Shown here in pieces: positions 22,330 through 34,509 of a stretch of DNA of 64,000 nucleotides. The stretch spans positions 2,692,001-2,756,000 of the forward strand of contig JAUCEF010000003.1 of the NCBI GenBank assembly GCA_033558025.1, given 5' to 3'. The translations under genes were made by a program, and so were the position numbers. Within the stretch, counting starts at the first letter, position 1; the number at the start of each line of letters is the position of its first letter. Source of the DNA: Phytophthora sp. 'mugwort'. Its lineage: Eukaryota; Oomycota; Peronosporomycetes; Peronosporales; Peronosporaceae. The notes beneath the pieces were generated by a model. It worked only from the letters and a program-made list of their open reading frames with translations. It was not told where the DNA came from and ran no database searches.

Positions 22330-22448
22330 ATTTGGGCCTTGATGATTTATTCTACATTAAAGCCAAGAACTGATCGGTTTAGTGAATGCGATAAAAGGGC
22401 GGGCCATCGCGCCAGCAAACCATCATCCGCAGCTTTCATCGACCATAT

Positions 22449-23881
22449 ACGATAGATTTATCGCCGTACGATTTCATTCGTAACACAGAACCCAAGCGTG
22501 CGATCGTCATAGAAGAAGCGAGAATTCACAATCTCGGTCTCCACCAACCGAACGGCTGATAACGTACACACCTTCCACACTTAATCCCCGTCAAAGGGTG
22601 CATAAAATTTTGCAAGCAATTCCATCCAACCTTCTACAATCTCGTGTTGCTGGGCACACTGCACGATGTGTTCCCAAAAATCCTGGTCACGATAAACACA
22701 AGAAAATACAGATAGCAACAGAGGGACTTTCCCAGTCAAGAGCGCAAGTTCATCCTCGCGCTCGGTGAAAAAAGCCGGATGATGCTGCAGCCAGACGCCA
22801 AACTCGTCGTCGTTGTAACCCCCGCAGTAAATATTGTTATCGGCACTGGTTTGCTTGGGTAATAGTGCACGCCACGTTTTTGCGTGCATCGACATTCCGT
22901 GAATCTTAACAGCGACGGAGGTGCCCAGACATGATCCCAAACGGTCCCGTGCAATTTGGCATTTCGGTTCTTCATCGCCGATCGAGTTCCATTGGTCAGC
23001 TACAAGAATCACGTGTCGATCCCGCAGTACCGTGTGGACGTCTGGGATTGTTTGAATTGGCCCGATAAATCCGGCATGCTTACAAAGATATTTCGCTTCA
23101 GAATGGTCATCACAGCGTGTTCATCAGCCACTAATTCCCTACAATCGGGAATGTAGCACACAAATGGCTCATATCCGAGTTTGGACTGGATTGGCTTCTT
23201 CAGCAGTAGCAGCACCAACACGGCCAGCATGTGTGAATTGCCATACCCAATCGTCCCCGCCACATTCACCGTAATAGGCCGCTGGTCTAACCATCGTGCC
23301 ACAACATTTTCATGCAACGGTTCCAACTCCAACCTGGCTTGATACTAAAAACAAGCACGCTCATTGAGCTCGAAGCGATTCGGTGGAATCAATAACGACG
23401 GAAATGGCAACTTTACGACGGAATCAGTTGCGAAAATCGCGTCCCAGCTGCACTCGTAAATCGCGCTCATCAACGTTTTTGCCGCGGTGGTTGATGCAAT
23501 GTCGTAATCACGACGAGCTTTTAATCCACGTATAGGGGTTCCTCCTTCCGCTCGTACCAATTCTCTTGGCTCCTTCGAAACGGTATCCACTTGACGCTGC
23601 GAGGGCACTGCCACGATGAGGGCATCGTCTTCGTTCGTCCCACGACCAACCAATGCAGCCGACAATTTCAGAGGCTCCTGCTTCGCATCGTACGTCGCCC
23701 GGCTATCGAAGACTTTAAGGGATGAAGCGATGACCTTCTCAGGGAGAAGACGAGAGACTTCTGCGAACACTGCCTTCCGTAGACCAATAACATATGCTTT
23801 ATCAGACAGCACCTCCACACGGTCGGCTGACGTCACCGCGTTATACTGGCAGCAAATTCGAGAATTACTGTAAGAAAACAC
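22449..23881 (-). pseudogene. Crinkler-type (CRN/RHS-like) P-loop NTPase relic
   Basis: The minus-strand frame from 23,881 has an N-terminal region, then FPSLLIPPNRFELNE. After a TAG at 23,345-23,347 it continues with ARWLDQRP and the P-loop region GTIGYGNSHMLAVLVLLL. The Walker A Lys expected after GYG is Asn here. YIPDCREL follows. A frameshift near 23,010-23,030 leads into the Walker B-like HVILVADQWNS. The tail at 22,449-22,580 (SRFFYDDRTLGF) lies beyond a further stop. Motif order matches the NTPase module of oomycete Crinkler-family proteins. The 5' edge may be a splice acceptor (ttcttacag just inside 23,881). No secretion or LFLAK-type N-terminus is visible. Confidence 0.65.
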
Positions 23882-24155
23882 TCGCGAAATAACCTCAGCT
23901 GAGGTTTAATACTCAGATCTGCATCTCCCTTACGACTGCTGAGTGATGGTCACACTGTTATTACCGGTATAATTTATACCTCCTCAAGTCGATATTATCC
24001 CTAAACTTAAAATGCTTTAACAGAGGCGATCCATACTATTAAATTCAATAAACTCAATACACTAAAGAATTCGTCGTTGGTTAGAGTCACCTTTCTTGCG
24101 TTTCTCGCTCTCGCTGCTATATGCGACAACGTGCAACGCATTCGCCCGTTCCTTC

Positions 24156-24879
24156 TGCTCTAACCCTATCGAATGGTTGCGTCGATGAAAGCAACGGCTG
24201 GATATTAGAAACGTTTAGAAACGTCTATACCTACTCTCGATACTGAATTAAGATAAGAATTAGCATAAACTAAAAAACGTACAAGTAATGTTCTAGAAGT
24301 GACTACATACCGTAAACCTGTTAAATCATATAACCTGAAAAAGATGCAACTACAGTACTGTACTTGCTTGTTTCAGCTCAACGGAGGACAGGCATGTCTT
24401 CCAGGTCCGTCACCTTGACATGGAAATGGAGCGTGTGCCTGTAGCAGGACGCACACAGCTGTGAGGTAGCCACACGAGGGAACAACGTTTCAGCTGCTTC
24501 ATGCAGGAATTGTTGGCGGTGCGGTTTCATTGTGGTGCCAGGCGGAACAGCTATTAGTGAGCGCTAGCCATTCGTCGTTGGCGAGCCCAAAGGGGAAAGT
24601 GTGAGGGCTTGGTATTGGCGGAATCTTTGCAAGTGACAGGGCATTGGTGAAATCGAAGAAGCCCAGCGATTTCATCGCAGTTGCGAAGCAGTGCTGTGTG
24701 CGCGGGAATCCTCGCGAATGAACAACCTACTATAAAGACTGTTTCCCGAATATAACGTTTATTAGATTTTGTGCAGTTGAGCTTGCACTTTGTTCATTTG
24801 AATTGGGCCTGGTGAATTTGAACTTACACTTGGTGAAGTTGAATTTGATCTTGGTGAAGTTGGACTAGAAAAGGTGTAG
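24156..24879 (-). repeat. repeat R1, minus copy
   Basis: Reverse-complement partner of 1829-2090. It shares the caccaag-repeat head (24,780-24,879) and the gagagtaggta...cgtttct tail (24,156-24,300). A ~400-bp middle part is missing from the other copy. The rest of the interval is noncoding. The caccaag head is itself a loose tandem repeat of about 20 bases. Confidence 0.65.
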
Positions 24880-24984
24880 TCTAAGTGGTAGGCAACCTCC
24901 TTTCTCATATGGAGGTAGTGTCTGCGTTATCCCAGCCCGTCCGGGTAGTCTGCCGCACTCCTATACTCCTGCTCACAACCAAAT

Positions 24985-25880
24985 TTGACCCCTGCACACT
25001 TCGCCCTTCAAGGTCGCCATGGTCCCTTCGCTACCTTCCGCTTCTTCGCTCGCTTCTGCCGTAGATGCTGTTATCCAGCGGGTGCTAGTCCAGCCGCTGA
25101 AGCTGCCTCGTCTGGCGACTACAGCAAGGTGACGCTGCAAGATGTTGAGGTTCGCAGCCGAATGATCGAGCACGAAGGCAAGAGTGTCGAAGAGGAATAC
25201 GTGGTGATTCTCGGGCGCGACGGCGCGACGTTCAAGGCTAAGGAAATCCGGATGATGTGCAAGCTGCTGGGAGTGTCGGGCTACAAAAAGCGCTCGAAGG
25301 CCGTCATGTTGGACCTCATTACCCAAAAGAAGGTGAACGACAGCGCCTACGCGCTCCTCTTCCAGAAGAAGAAGCTGGCACGCAGCGACTCCCCCCAACA
25401 AACAGCCTCAATGCCCCTTCCGACAACGTTGGCTTCTCCGATGCTTTCGCTGCTCGTCTCGATGGCCTTGGAGACAACCGCACCCGTGCTGAGTTGGACG
25501 CTGAAGTGTCTTTACAGCAACGCTGTTGGGAGGACGTGCAGCGTGCGTTTGGTACTGCCTTCGTCGAAGCTTATGGAACTCCTTCCTTCAAGGACAAGCA
25601 CACTGCTATCGGCAGCTCGAGCATTGACCCATCCATCATCGTACTCCATGACTGGGAGAGCTTACAAACAAGCTGTTGCACGACTACGAGGTGCCGTCGA
25701 CAAAGTTCGCTGCTTCGGGCACGCACAGCCCCGATTTTTTCAAGTTTTGCAACCGGCGTGTCGACTTACTCTATTTACACTTGTACTTAGAGGAGCTTCC
25801 AGGTCTCTCTGCTTCCGTTGTCCGCAAACTTCCGACCGACGTGTTTTTCGACAGTGCGCAACCCCTGGAAACAAGAATTC
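24985..25880 (+). pseudogene. repetitive oomycete ORF broken over three frames
   Basis: Consecutive blocks lie in three frames. Frame 1 has EGKSVEEEYVVILGRDGATF and MMCKLLGVSGYKKRSKAVML (25,160-25,310). Frame 3 has RAELDAEVSLQQRCWEDVQR (25,480-25,540). Frame 2 has SGTHSPDFFKFCNRRVDLLYL followed by LPTDVFF (25,710-25,850). The last block resembles a repeated hypothetical protein I associate with Phytophthora genomes, which I recall as SGTH..NFF.FC.GR.D.YYL. The function is unknown. Two frameshifts make it a relic. Confidence 0.45.
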
Positions 25881-26461
25881 TTCTGCACCACCACCAAAAC
25901 GCCGGCGCTCAGAGCTTGCTGACGCAATACGCGAGATTGTGGGGCAGTGTAACGGGGTTACACGAAGGTAACACGAGTGTAGCCGTGCCACGTGTCACCT
26001 TGCAGTAAGTGGTACGTGGTGCCACTTGGATTAACGGGATTTCAGTACGTGGCCACAGGGCCACTCGATATGCATTTGACTAGGTTTAACTATGGTAGAT
26101 AGTTAGAGTCATACATTTACACCACAGGCGGCTTTGCCGCAGATAAGCAAACAAATAACAGTTCAGTTTTAGCATCAAAATGAGTATCGTCCTAGGTTTA
26201 GGAATACTGACTCTTTTGAGTCTCTAGTGGCATAACTAGAGGGAGCTAATCCTCTGCGGAGCCTTAGGGGTTAGGAGAACCACAGTTAAGACTCGGGGAG
26301 TCGTACGTCTTTCTCTGACGCACTACGCTACGCAGCCCCGTTGCACCTGGTAGCACTGTAGTTAATCCCGCACCTGAGTCTTAGGACTATTCCTCGGTGA
26401 GGGTGGCACAGACAGCGTTTTTAACCTGTCCCAGAGCCAGCAAGACGCGCTGAAAAAGCTT
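25881..26461. other. noncoding, possible LTR/leader of the gag fragment
   Basis: The stretch has short inverted repeats (tgtaacggggttaca; ggtacgtggtgcc) and no coding frame. Its position directly before a Ty3/gypsy gag suggests an LTR or leader, but no second copy in the window confirms this. Confidence 0.3.
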
Positions 26462-27148
26462 ATGTCTTTGCTCTTCCCAGAGGGCATAACGCATCTTACT
26501 TCGGAAGGGGCGGACGTGGTGAACGCGCGTCTGGAGGCGTTCTCAAGCTACGAGAATGCTCTGTTGGAGCACCTCCAGCAGAGGATGTCGGTGTCTGCAC
26601 CTACGTCGACGACATCGCAGGATGGGACCTCCCGGCCTAAACCGCTCATAGTGAGCGTCAAGACGTTCGAAGGAAAGGAGGGCAGAACCTCATGTTGTGG
26701 ATCCGTGAGATTGAAATGGCGATGGGATCGACCATCCTCCGTACTGAGCAACAGCGCGTGGCGCTAGCGATCTCGAAGCTCGGTGGCCGAGCACGAGAAT
26801 GGGCACTCACGTGCGGCACGTCGGTGGACGCGGCCTTTCCGAGATGGGAAGAGCTGAACTCCAGTTTTCGCAAGTGTTTGCTCCGCCTAAGCAGCGTATC
26901 GCGTGAGATCACGCTTTTTGAGTACCCGCCAGGGTAAGAAGCACTTGGTGGACTTCGTCCAGGGGTTGCCAACTCTGATCGACTGCATGGCGGTTGAACC
27001 TCTGCCAGAGGCAGTGACTCTGATAGTCTTTATGGAGGGCCTCCGCACCTGCGTGGCCAGGACGGAAGTCTTCCGCACTCACACTTCCTCTTTTGAAGAG
27101 GCCGTGAGATTGGCGTTGAACGCCGATGTGGTGGAGGGGATCCACTGA
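26462..27148 (+). pseudogene. Ty3/gypsy gag fragment (element D)
   Basis: Three overlapping frames give one gag-like protein. They are MSLLFPEGITHLTSEGADVV with a helix, then LIVSVKTFEGKEG, LMLWIREIEMAMGS, AISKLGGRAREWALTCG and HLVDFVQGLPTLID. The last reads LPEAVTLIVFMEGLRT...EAVRLALNAD. The order is that of a Retrotrans_gag capsid. Two frameshifts occur, near 26,690 and 26,900. It is cut off at about 27,125-27,148 where the U unit begins, so the rest of element D is missing. It belongs to a different family from A, B and C. Confidence 0.75.
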
Positions 27149-28013
27149 AATTCAGTAGGATCTCAACTCTCACGCACTGCGGCCAGACACCGACTAACGG
27201 AGGGGGTACTCCGACGGCCGTGTTGTTGCGGAGTGGTTCACCTTGTGTACCCGTCGGCGGGCTAGTACTGCTCTTTCGTTGACACGAGATGCGCACTTGG
27301 TGGGCCTTGGACGTCCTTGTGGGGACTTGGGGGGGGGATCTGCGCGGGTATTCCTGCGCACGAGATCCGGTGTTGGTTTGATCTTGAGCTCTTGCGTAGT
27401 CTTGTGAATCCGTAATAGAAATACGTGATCCGGAGTTGTTCCTTCTTGAGGGTGGCCTTGCTCCTTATCGCAGTGTCCTTGTTCCTTTACGATGCTTGCC
27501 GCTTCCAATAGCGGGATCTTGAGGGGGATTGAGAAGCCAAAGGGCGAGCGCGACTGGCCAAGCTATCCAGGGGCTGCCACGTGTGCAGGAAGATCGCCAA
27601 AGTTTAGACTTAGTCTATGTATGTGGCCAATAGAAATCCCCTATACTATAAGCAAGTCTGTCTTCCAGTGCAAATTCGGTTCTGATTTATACCTTAGCCT
27701 ATCTACCTTCGGATCCCATCCCAACACCTATCCTTCGGACTACTTATAACCCAGGATCCCATCTCTGACCTATTCCTGGCCACTCATCTCCACTCTACCT
27801 CCCTTTAGCTACGGATCTTTAACCCGGTGTGCATTAAACGGATCGGATCTAGTACCTAGACCTGACTCCACGGGACGGGTCCAGATCCGTACTATATACA
27901 GACCAGGCGTGTCGCATGGTCCGGATCCATCACCTTGACGCTGTTATGGCTGCTGCTGGCGACGCGGATCCTCCAGCTACCGGTCAACTTCCATCTCATC
28001 CGGATCTGCAATA
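27125..28013 (+). repeat. terminal unit U, copy 1 (LTR-like, next to element A)
   Basis: About 890 bp is repeated at 50,881-51,769 with a few percent difference, from gtggtggag.ggatcc to ggatctgcaatacc. The part at 27,480-27,690 shares ordered motifs (cttgccgcttcc..tagcgggatcttg; tgcaaattcg.ttctgat) with the 3' end of the right-hand element B at 61,580-61,860 in the same orientation, so this part behaves as an LTR. The left part (27,125-27,290), read on the minus strand, resembles the ORF0-gag junction of element A (ccgacgggtacacaaggtga). U is therefore composite. Confidence 0.6.
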
Positions 28014-28114
28014 CCACAGCTGACACGTTGTGGCCACCGCGCAACGGTAACACACCGTGTCACGTGATCCACAATTCAACCCACTGTCATCAACACAGAT
28101 CAAGCATCCCCACC

Positions 28115-29643
28115 ATGTCATCCGCCCGCCGCGCTCATGATACTGACGCCACGCCTCGCGCTGCCGTATTCGTCGGGAACGGGGTGCTCCGGACGCCCCT
28201 CTTCCATGTGCACACTGTTATCACGCGCCGTCGGATCCTTCAGCGACGGCAACTCCGGTGGTACTGGATCTGGATCCGCTGCGAGCCGCGGTAATGTCGA
28301 TCCACACCTTCGCTGGTGCCTACGACGAGCTGCTGGCCAAGCATCAGCAAGCCCTGCGGGATATGGTTGCTGCGCGTCGCCACAACGAAGAACTCCACAC
28401 GTTGGCCAAGCCCAACTGGACGACTGCGCGCTCATTCGTGGACATCGTCCAGCACCACTACGACGTTATCCAGGGCCAACTTCGTCAAGTCACGCACTTT
28501 GAAGCCGAACCGCGCCAAGAAGCTGACTGTCTCCGCGTGGAGGTCCAGGATTTCGGCGATCTGCGGGCGCGCTACGCCTTGCTAGAAGAAATCTGCACGG
28601 AGACGTACACCCGCCTGCAAGACTATGCCCTCAGTCTGGAGCGTCCCTTATCCGACCATAGCAGTGCCCGCGCCAGCCGATCCGCCCAGGGCTGCCCCTT
28701 CCCTTGCGCAGGATCTGCGGGATGAAGCGACCGGGTGAGGCAGTGATCCACCGACCTCGAGCAGCAATGTCTAACCGCTCGATCCGAGCGTGACACGGCG
28801 TTCAGAGGTCTTTCTCACCTTCAGAATGGCCAAGCAGATCTTCAGTGTAGCCACGAGCAGCGGAAGCAGCATGTCCGTGATTTGGAACGTGAAGCTCAGC
28901 GACTGCGGGAAGAACTGCACCAAATGCACCAACAGCTCGACGGATCGGTTCCCGCGGCAGATCTGCATGCTGCACGGATCGAGCTGCACATCCGAGATGA
29001 GCTGATCCTCGGGCTAGAGGGTTTTCTTGACAAGGCTGAGCATCGCCGTGCGGATCTTCACAGGGTTTACGATCATACCGTGGGCAAGCTAGATGCTGCC
29101 CAGGAAGAGATCGAGCGCCTGAAGCGCTCGCTGGGGACAGCTTACCGAGATCACGCGCGTACCGAAGATTCGCTGCACCAAACGCAAGACCAACTCCGTA
29201 ACCTCCGCATGGACGACAGGACACTCGAAGCTGCACGCGACACGATCGCTCAGGAACTCAAGAGGACCCAGAGTCAGGTGACTTGTGCGAACACCAAGAT
29301 CTGCGCCGGCGCTCAAGTTCGGCGAGATCTGGTGTTTGCGGCGGCCCAAGTGACTCAGGTCACTAGCGAACGCGATCAGGCGCGCCTGGATCTCGAAAAT
29401 GCAATGCAGGAAGGGCAGAAATATTTCAAGGCCCAGAGAGATCTCCTTGGGCAGGTCTCCGACATGCAGCAAGTGTACTTGCTGGTCCGCCAAGATCCCG
29501 ATCGACTCCGCGGTCAGCATGCGCTTCTGTCGCAAGATCACCACGGCCTCCTCGGCAAACACGACTCGGCCGTCATGGAGCGGGACAGCTCTCGACAACT
29601 TAGCGTCGATCGCCTCGGCGCGGAACTCATCGGTTGCACGTAG
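28115..29643 (+). pseudogene. ORF0, long coiled-coil protein upstream of gag
   Basis: From the ATG at 28,115 the first ~45 codons lie in one frame, and the body lies in another from about 28,258. The body is one frame to 29,643, interrupted by TGA at 28,723 and 28,744. It encodes long Glu/Arg/Gln heptad-like helices (LRARYALLEEICTETYTRL, REAQRLREELHQMHQ, DAAQEEIERLKRSL, RTEDSLHQTQDQLRNLR). No catalytic motif is visible. The spacing (about 230 bases before the gag ATG) and matching orientation suggest a structural or assembly protein of the element. The homologous part of element B is lost. It is not a shadow frame: the protein is regular over 400 residues. Confidence 0.6.
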
Positions 29644-29873
29644 TGGCGGCAGCGAAGCCAAGACTTCCGCGCTGCTCTACGTCCCCACGTCCCGCCTGGA
29701 TGTTCAAGACTTTACATCGCTGCATCCTTCGGAGCCCCAAGAGAGCAGATCCAGCCCACCGACGGGTACACAAGGTGAGACCAAGTTCAGCTGATTCACG
29801 GATCATAGGGTAACCCCCAGTTGGTAAGCGGATCGGGTTTTAAGCATATTTTGACCGATCCCGCTACGCCACA

Positions 29874-31380
29874 ATGGTGCGCGTGCCCGGATCTCTTGGT
29901 GATTCAGGATTTCACCGTGAGTCCACAGAAGAAATTGTAAACGTGAAGATTGAACAAGGGCATCAAGCGCCGTCGGAGATCGGATCGACGGCGATGTCGC
30001 TGAATGAAGCGAGATCCGCAGATCGGCAGAGCCCTGGGAGGAGCTCTGTCGACGGAAGAGAGGCAGATCCGGATCCGGCAGAAAAGCCTCGGATTCCTCC
30101 CCAGGTCCCTTCGGGGACCACCGCAGATCTCGATTCACATCGAGATCTGCCAAGCGAGACAGGAAAGGTGAAGCCTGAACCTTACTCGTTCGCTACTGCC
30201 GTAGCTACAAGATCGGTGCTGAAGAAGAAGAACAACAACATTACGAAGAAGAAACTGAAGGCCCCGGAGTCGTAGACGGAAGACCAGACTCAGATGTCCA
30301 CAGCGATCTGGACTGAAGATGCCCTGGAGATCATATACCACCGGAAGACGCTGCGTGATTATTAATCCACAATCCGGTGATGACGATCATGCTGGTGCGC
30401 CAGATCGGGGACTTGAAGGGCTCGATAGGGAGGTCAAAATAGCCGTCGAACAAGCTGGACGCTGTGAAGACACTGCTCCAGCTAATGAAGGAAGCCGGCC
30501 TAGTGGCAGGCGCTTTTAATGCCGACGATCTCTTCAATATATAATCTGGATGTGATCCGATCCACGACTCAAGACCTGATCGAGACGCTGAGGCCAAGTT
30601 CTGCCGCGATCAAGGCCCTCCAGTCACGCCGGAGGTCAGACTGGGTCGTCTCACTACGCATCGGCCACCTCGGAGCCGGACTCAGACAGCTCGACCGGCC
30701 CGCAACGGATGCAGTTAGGCCCCTCGGGCGCGGCCCTACTGCGATCACGCTTCAAGACGTCCGATCAGACATCTCTAGCGTCAGATCAGCGAAGGAAGCT
30801 GCTTCCATCCGCGACCCGAGAGAGGATCGCGGATCCGCCATACGCGCCGAAGGGCCAGTTGGAATCGTATTTCCTAACAACCATGACTCGCTTTGTGGAG
30901 GAACAACGTGTGATCACTGCACTCAAGAAGCCAGTTCAGAAGGCTCATTTGGGATCACAAGACGTGGACATGGAATCGATAGGATCGCCGCGGCACCAGC
31001 CGTCCCTCGGTGAATATGATCCAGACGATCTGGATATCCCAAGTGGGACGTATAGTGGTCGTCACGGCCGCAACCGGATCGGGAGGCGCCTCGCTGACGC
31101 AACGCGTCCGATTTTCAGCGATCTCATACTTAAAAGAGTTTACCGGCAAGGATCAAGATGAAGACCGAGCCAGAGCGTGGGTCAGTAAGGTCAAATCGGC
31201 GTTCCTGCGAGATCAGGCTTCAGACGAAAAGAAATGTCTGAACTTCTCCAATCTCCTCGCCGGACCGGCCAAAAACTGGTACCGACAACTCAGCCGATCG
31301 ACCCAAAACAAGTGAAGCGATCTGCTTCGCAGCTTTCAGACGCAATATTGCGGTCTGGGCGTCTCATTTGCATGCAGTAG
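29874..31380 (+). pseudogene. gag of element A
   Basis: The frame at 29,874-30,275 starts MVRVPGSLGDSGF, matching gag of element B (MVRVTGSLGDAGF), and ends in a Lys/Asn-rich stretch. In A the junction that is an ATGA overlap in B is fused into one frame. The following part is scattered over frames. The capsid-like end is well kept at 31,082-31,315 (FTGKDQDEDRARAWVSKVKS, AGPAKNWYRQLS) and ends in a TGA where B has Trp (QNK* versus RSKW). The next frame supplies FQTQYCGLG. Confidence 0.8.
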
Positions 31381-31499
31381 AATATCGTCGATCGGATGTC
31401 ATGGTGATGTTAGATCTCCTTCCAGAAGAATCTCGAGGGTATTGGAAACATCATGCGCCGCGAATGTGGTTTCGACAAGCGAAAGCGACAGGCAAGATC

Positions 31500-32771
31500 A
31501 ACAATGACAAGGCGATCTTACTTTAAATACTGGTGCTGAGGTGTCCATTCTGGATACCGCCTTTGCTCGTAAGTTTGGGTGCTATATCGACATGAGTCAG
31601 AGCCAAGCGTGTGTGGGGATCGGTGAAAATTTTGTATGTCACGAATGGAAGAACGCGGATCAAGATCACGTTAGCAGGATCGCTGGTGTAATTTTTTCGA
31701 TATATGGGTTGGAGATCTTGCTGGGCAAGACGCGATCCTGGGCATGGACTTTATGATCCCTGCTGTGATCAGGCTAGATCTGGTCGATGGGTCAATTTGT
31801 CTGCCGGACGAGATCCGGATCCAACTCAATGGACGCCGACAGCTCTGCAATGACAAGGCGAAAGTGGTGACGTCAATATCAGCATCTCCAGGTTGAGGTT
31901 GGGGGATCGATCGAGTTACCGCTCCGCTTACGTGCATCTGCAGATCGCGAGAAACTATGGGTTACACGCGGAGATCGATGAGTGCCGACGGTGACAACGG
32001 GGCCAGGGAAAACACAGTATCTGTTGTTAACGAAAATCAGCAAAAGTCGACTGATCCTCCAACGGGATGTACGGATCGCGATGTGGTTAGCAGGAGATCG
32101 CGTTCCCCGCTTGTCAAGTTTCGTGTCGATCGGACGCGTCAATATACGGGGTTGCAGAATCTAGCGTTCCAAGCGACGACGGAGGCACTCCCTCCGGAAA
32201 TGGATGGATCGGACCCTGGACCCGCTGTAGAACGGCCAGAATATGCCACGCCACGTGCAATACTACTAGAGTCCCGATTTTCGATAACGGAGCTGTCATG
32301 GCTACACCGCCTACCGCGGTTAGCCGATCTGGCGTTGCAACCCCCGATCCCTCAAGAAGAGAGAAGGATACATCGAGATCACCGCGTGTGGCGTCGCTCA
32401 AGGTGGAAGGTGGTGAGGAGGAGCCTGATCCAGCTACGGCGGTCGCCCAAAACTGACACCCCGACTGTAAGTCAGGCTGACGAGTCATGATGGCGGCAGA
32501 TCAGGAAGGACAAATCGAGCCGCGGTCGGATCTTGGAACGACCGATTTACCGGGTGAGGTGGATCAGATATCGCCCGAAAATGTTTCGGAGGGCGAGAAG
32601 GTACAACACGGAGATAGATCATCGGACCTGCCTGAAGATCGGACACGAAATCACGTAGATCGACCCAGTCTGACTAACCCCGATCGCCATGAAGATGATG
32701 ACCCAATTAGAAACGATTTGAGCTATCATCACGAAGGAGAGGAGATGAAGGCGGAAGACGTGGACAGATAG
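31500..32771 (+). pseudogene. protease and linker of element A
   Basis: The retropepsin block reads LNTGAEVSILDTAF. The catalytic DTGA is NTGA here, with the Asn codon at 31,526-31,528, so the active-site Asp is gone. KFGCYIDMSQSQACVGIGE and, in other frames, LGMDFM-like and LPDEIRIQL segments match element B. A long acidic linker toward RT follows in shifting frames (31,957-32,771). No zinc knuckle is clearly preserved. Confidence 0.7.
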
Positions 32772-32833
32772 TTAGCGATGCTGCCCGAGGTCAAGATTGC
32801 TACGACGGAAGAAGTGACGATCGAGGTATTCAA

Positions 32834-33994
32834 GTGGGGGATCCAACATATAACACCCCTGAAGAGATCGATCTACTTCGACAGATGATCTGGAAGAGAC
32901 GACACCTTCTGATCGGCAAAGGCAACGCGCTGCCTCCGGCTGCAAGGGGCGTTGTATGCGATGTCGATGTAGGAGGGTGCGAAGCTTGTGGCGCAGCGAG
33001 TACGGAAGGTGGCGCCGCGCTTCAGGGAGAAGGTATCGGATCTGATCAAGGGACTGTTAGCAGTCAAGATCATCCAGCATTCGATTTCTCCATGGGCATT
33101 TCCGATCGTGATCATCATTAGGAAGAACTGAGTGGATATACGGTTGTGCATCGACTACCGGTTGGTGAACGATCTGACACGACTAATGCTCTACCCGATG
33201 CCACTGATTTACGATCTGTTGGAAGATCTGGACAAAGTGCTAGGTTATTGTTCATTAACATGTCGAGTGGATTCTGGGTGGTCCAGATGGCCGATCGAGC
33301 TCGCGCGATCTCGGCCTTCATCACCCCTTTCGGGTTATTGGAGTGGAATATAATACCATTCGGACTCGAGAACGCGCTGCAGATTTATCAACGGCTGGTG
33401 GACAACGCTCTGTATGGATTCATGAAGATCTCGAAATCCGAACCTATAGGGCGACGCACGGATGTGTTTGATGCAGGAGAACCCGAAGATCCCGGCAAAC
33501 CTTCAGTTCTGGGACGTAGATCATATATCGACGACATCCTAATCACTGCCGGGACTTGGGATCAACTATACGATCGAGTGGAACGCCTACTGGATGCCTG
33601 TGACAAATGGAACTTGTCCATCAGGTCGTCAAGATTTCTGGGGACGCCGAAAAGTCGATTACCTAGGGCATCTGTGTCGATCGAAGGCCTGGAGGCACAT
33701 CCAAAAGACGTGAAAGGGTTGACCGACTTGCCTTTCCCGAAGTCACTCAGATCGATGCAGTCGTTCCTGGGCAGTCTGAATTATTATAGCCGATTCGTCG
33801 AGGACTATGCAATTTATGCTGCAGTATTGTACGATTTGGGTGAAGTGGACTTTAACGAGCTGATGAAACGTCGAGATCTCCGTCTAAGTATCGACGAAAC
33901 GCTTCCCGATCTTGATGTCCCTGATCTAGACGGATCCGGCGATTCTCCACCTGATCAATCGAAGACGGGCCTGAGTATAGCGGATGAAGGGTGA
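32834..33994 (+). pseudogene. reverse transcriptase of element A
   Basis: N-terminal pieces (IGKGNALPPAARGVVCDVDV; DIRLCIDYRLVNDLTRLMLY) are followed by a frameshift at the first catalytic Asp. Element B has CSLDMASGFW, but A lacks one base there (ttattgttcattaacatg). From there the frame at 33,146-33,994 continues with MSSGFWVVQMADRARAISAF, TPFGLLEWN and the catalytic YIDD (SYIDDILITAGTWDQ near 33,527). The thumb/connection part (FPKSLRSMQSFLGSLNYYSRF) is well conserved. Confidence 0.85.
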
Positions 33995-34330
33995 ATTCGG
34001 GCATACCGATCCTATAACAAATTGAAGGAGAAGATCGCCGCCACTCCGATCTTGCGTCATTTCGATCCAGATCGTCAACCTGTGGTAGTTGTTTACGCCA
34101 GTGAATGGGCGATCTCGGCTGCTCTGATGGAAGAACACGATAGCGTGTATCACCCAGTGATGTTCGCAAGTCGTACGTTGAAGTCGAATGAACTCAACTA
34201 AGTGTTGGCCTTGTAGAGGATCTTAGATCTGAACTACAACATGTTGGTTGGACGACATATCCGACTCCTGACCAGACACTCGACGCTGCATGGCTCTTCA
34301 GATCGCAGGGTATCCAGGGACGATTAGATC
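33995..34330 (+). pseudogene. first RNase H of element A (degenerate)
   Basis: The block ATPILRHFDPDRQPVVVVYAS EWAISAAL corresponds to the Ty3/gypsy RNase H that follows RT. The catalytic Asp of the usual TDAS motif is Tyr (VVYAS). Element B shows the same change, so the loss is ancestral to both. This fits a domain reduced to a connection role while a second RNase H takes over. Confidence 0.7.
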
Positions 34331-34509
34331 AATGGGCTGCACTCCTGTCGCCATGGACGCTAGAGATTGAGAAGTGTACCAAGGGAGAAGATGAGATCTT
34401 GGGGCGATCGCCGCCAGTATTACACCTTGGTCCAAGGTGGACGAAGCTTTGATCGCAATCGCAGCCAGGAAGGAGCCACGCCGTCAGATGCAAGTACCGA
34501 TCCCAGTAA

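Noticed and set aside
28802..29236. 144-codon minus-strand frame within ORF0
   Set aside because: The plus strand has a regular coiled-coil protein over the same bases; this is its shadow.
33230..33270. Asp-to-Asn substitution at the RT catalytic site of element A
   Set aside because: Closer reading shows a one-base deletion at that codon; the apparent INM comes from the shifted frame.
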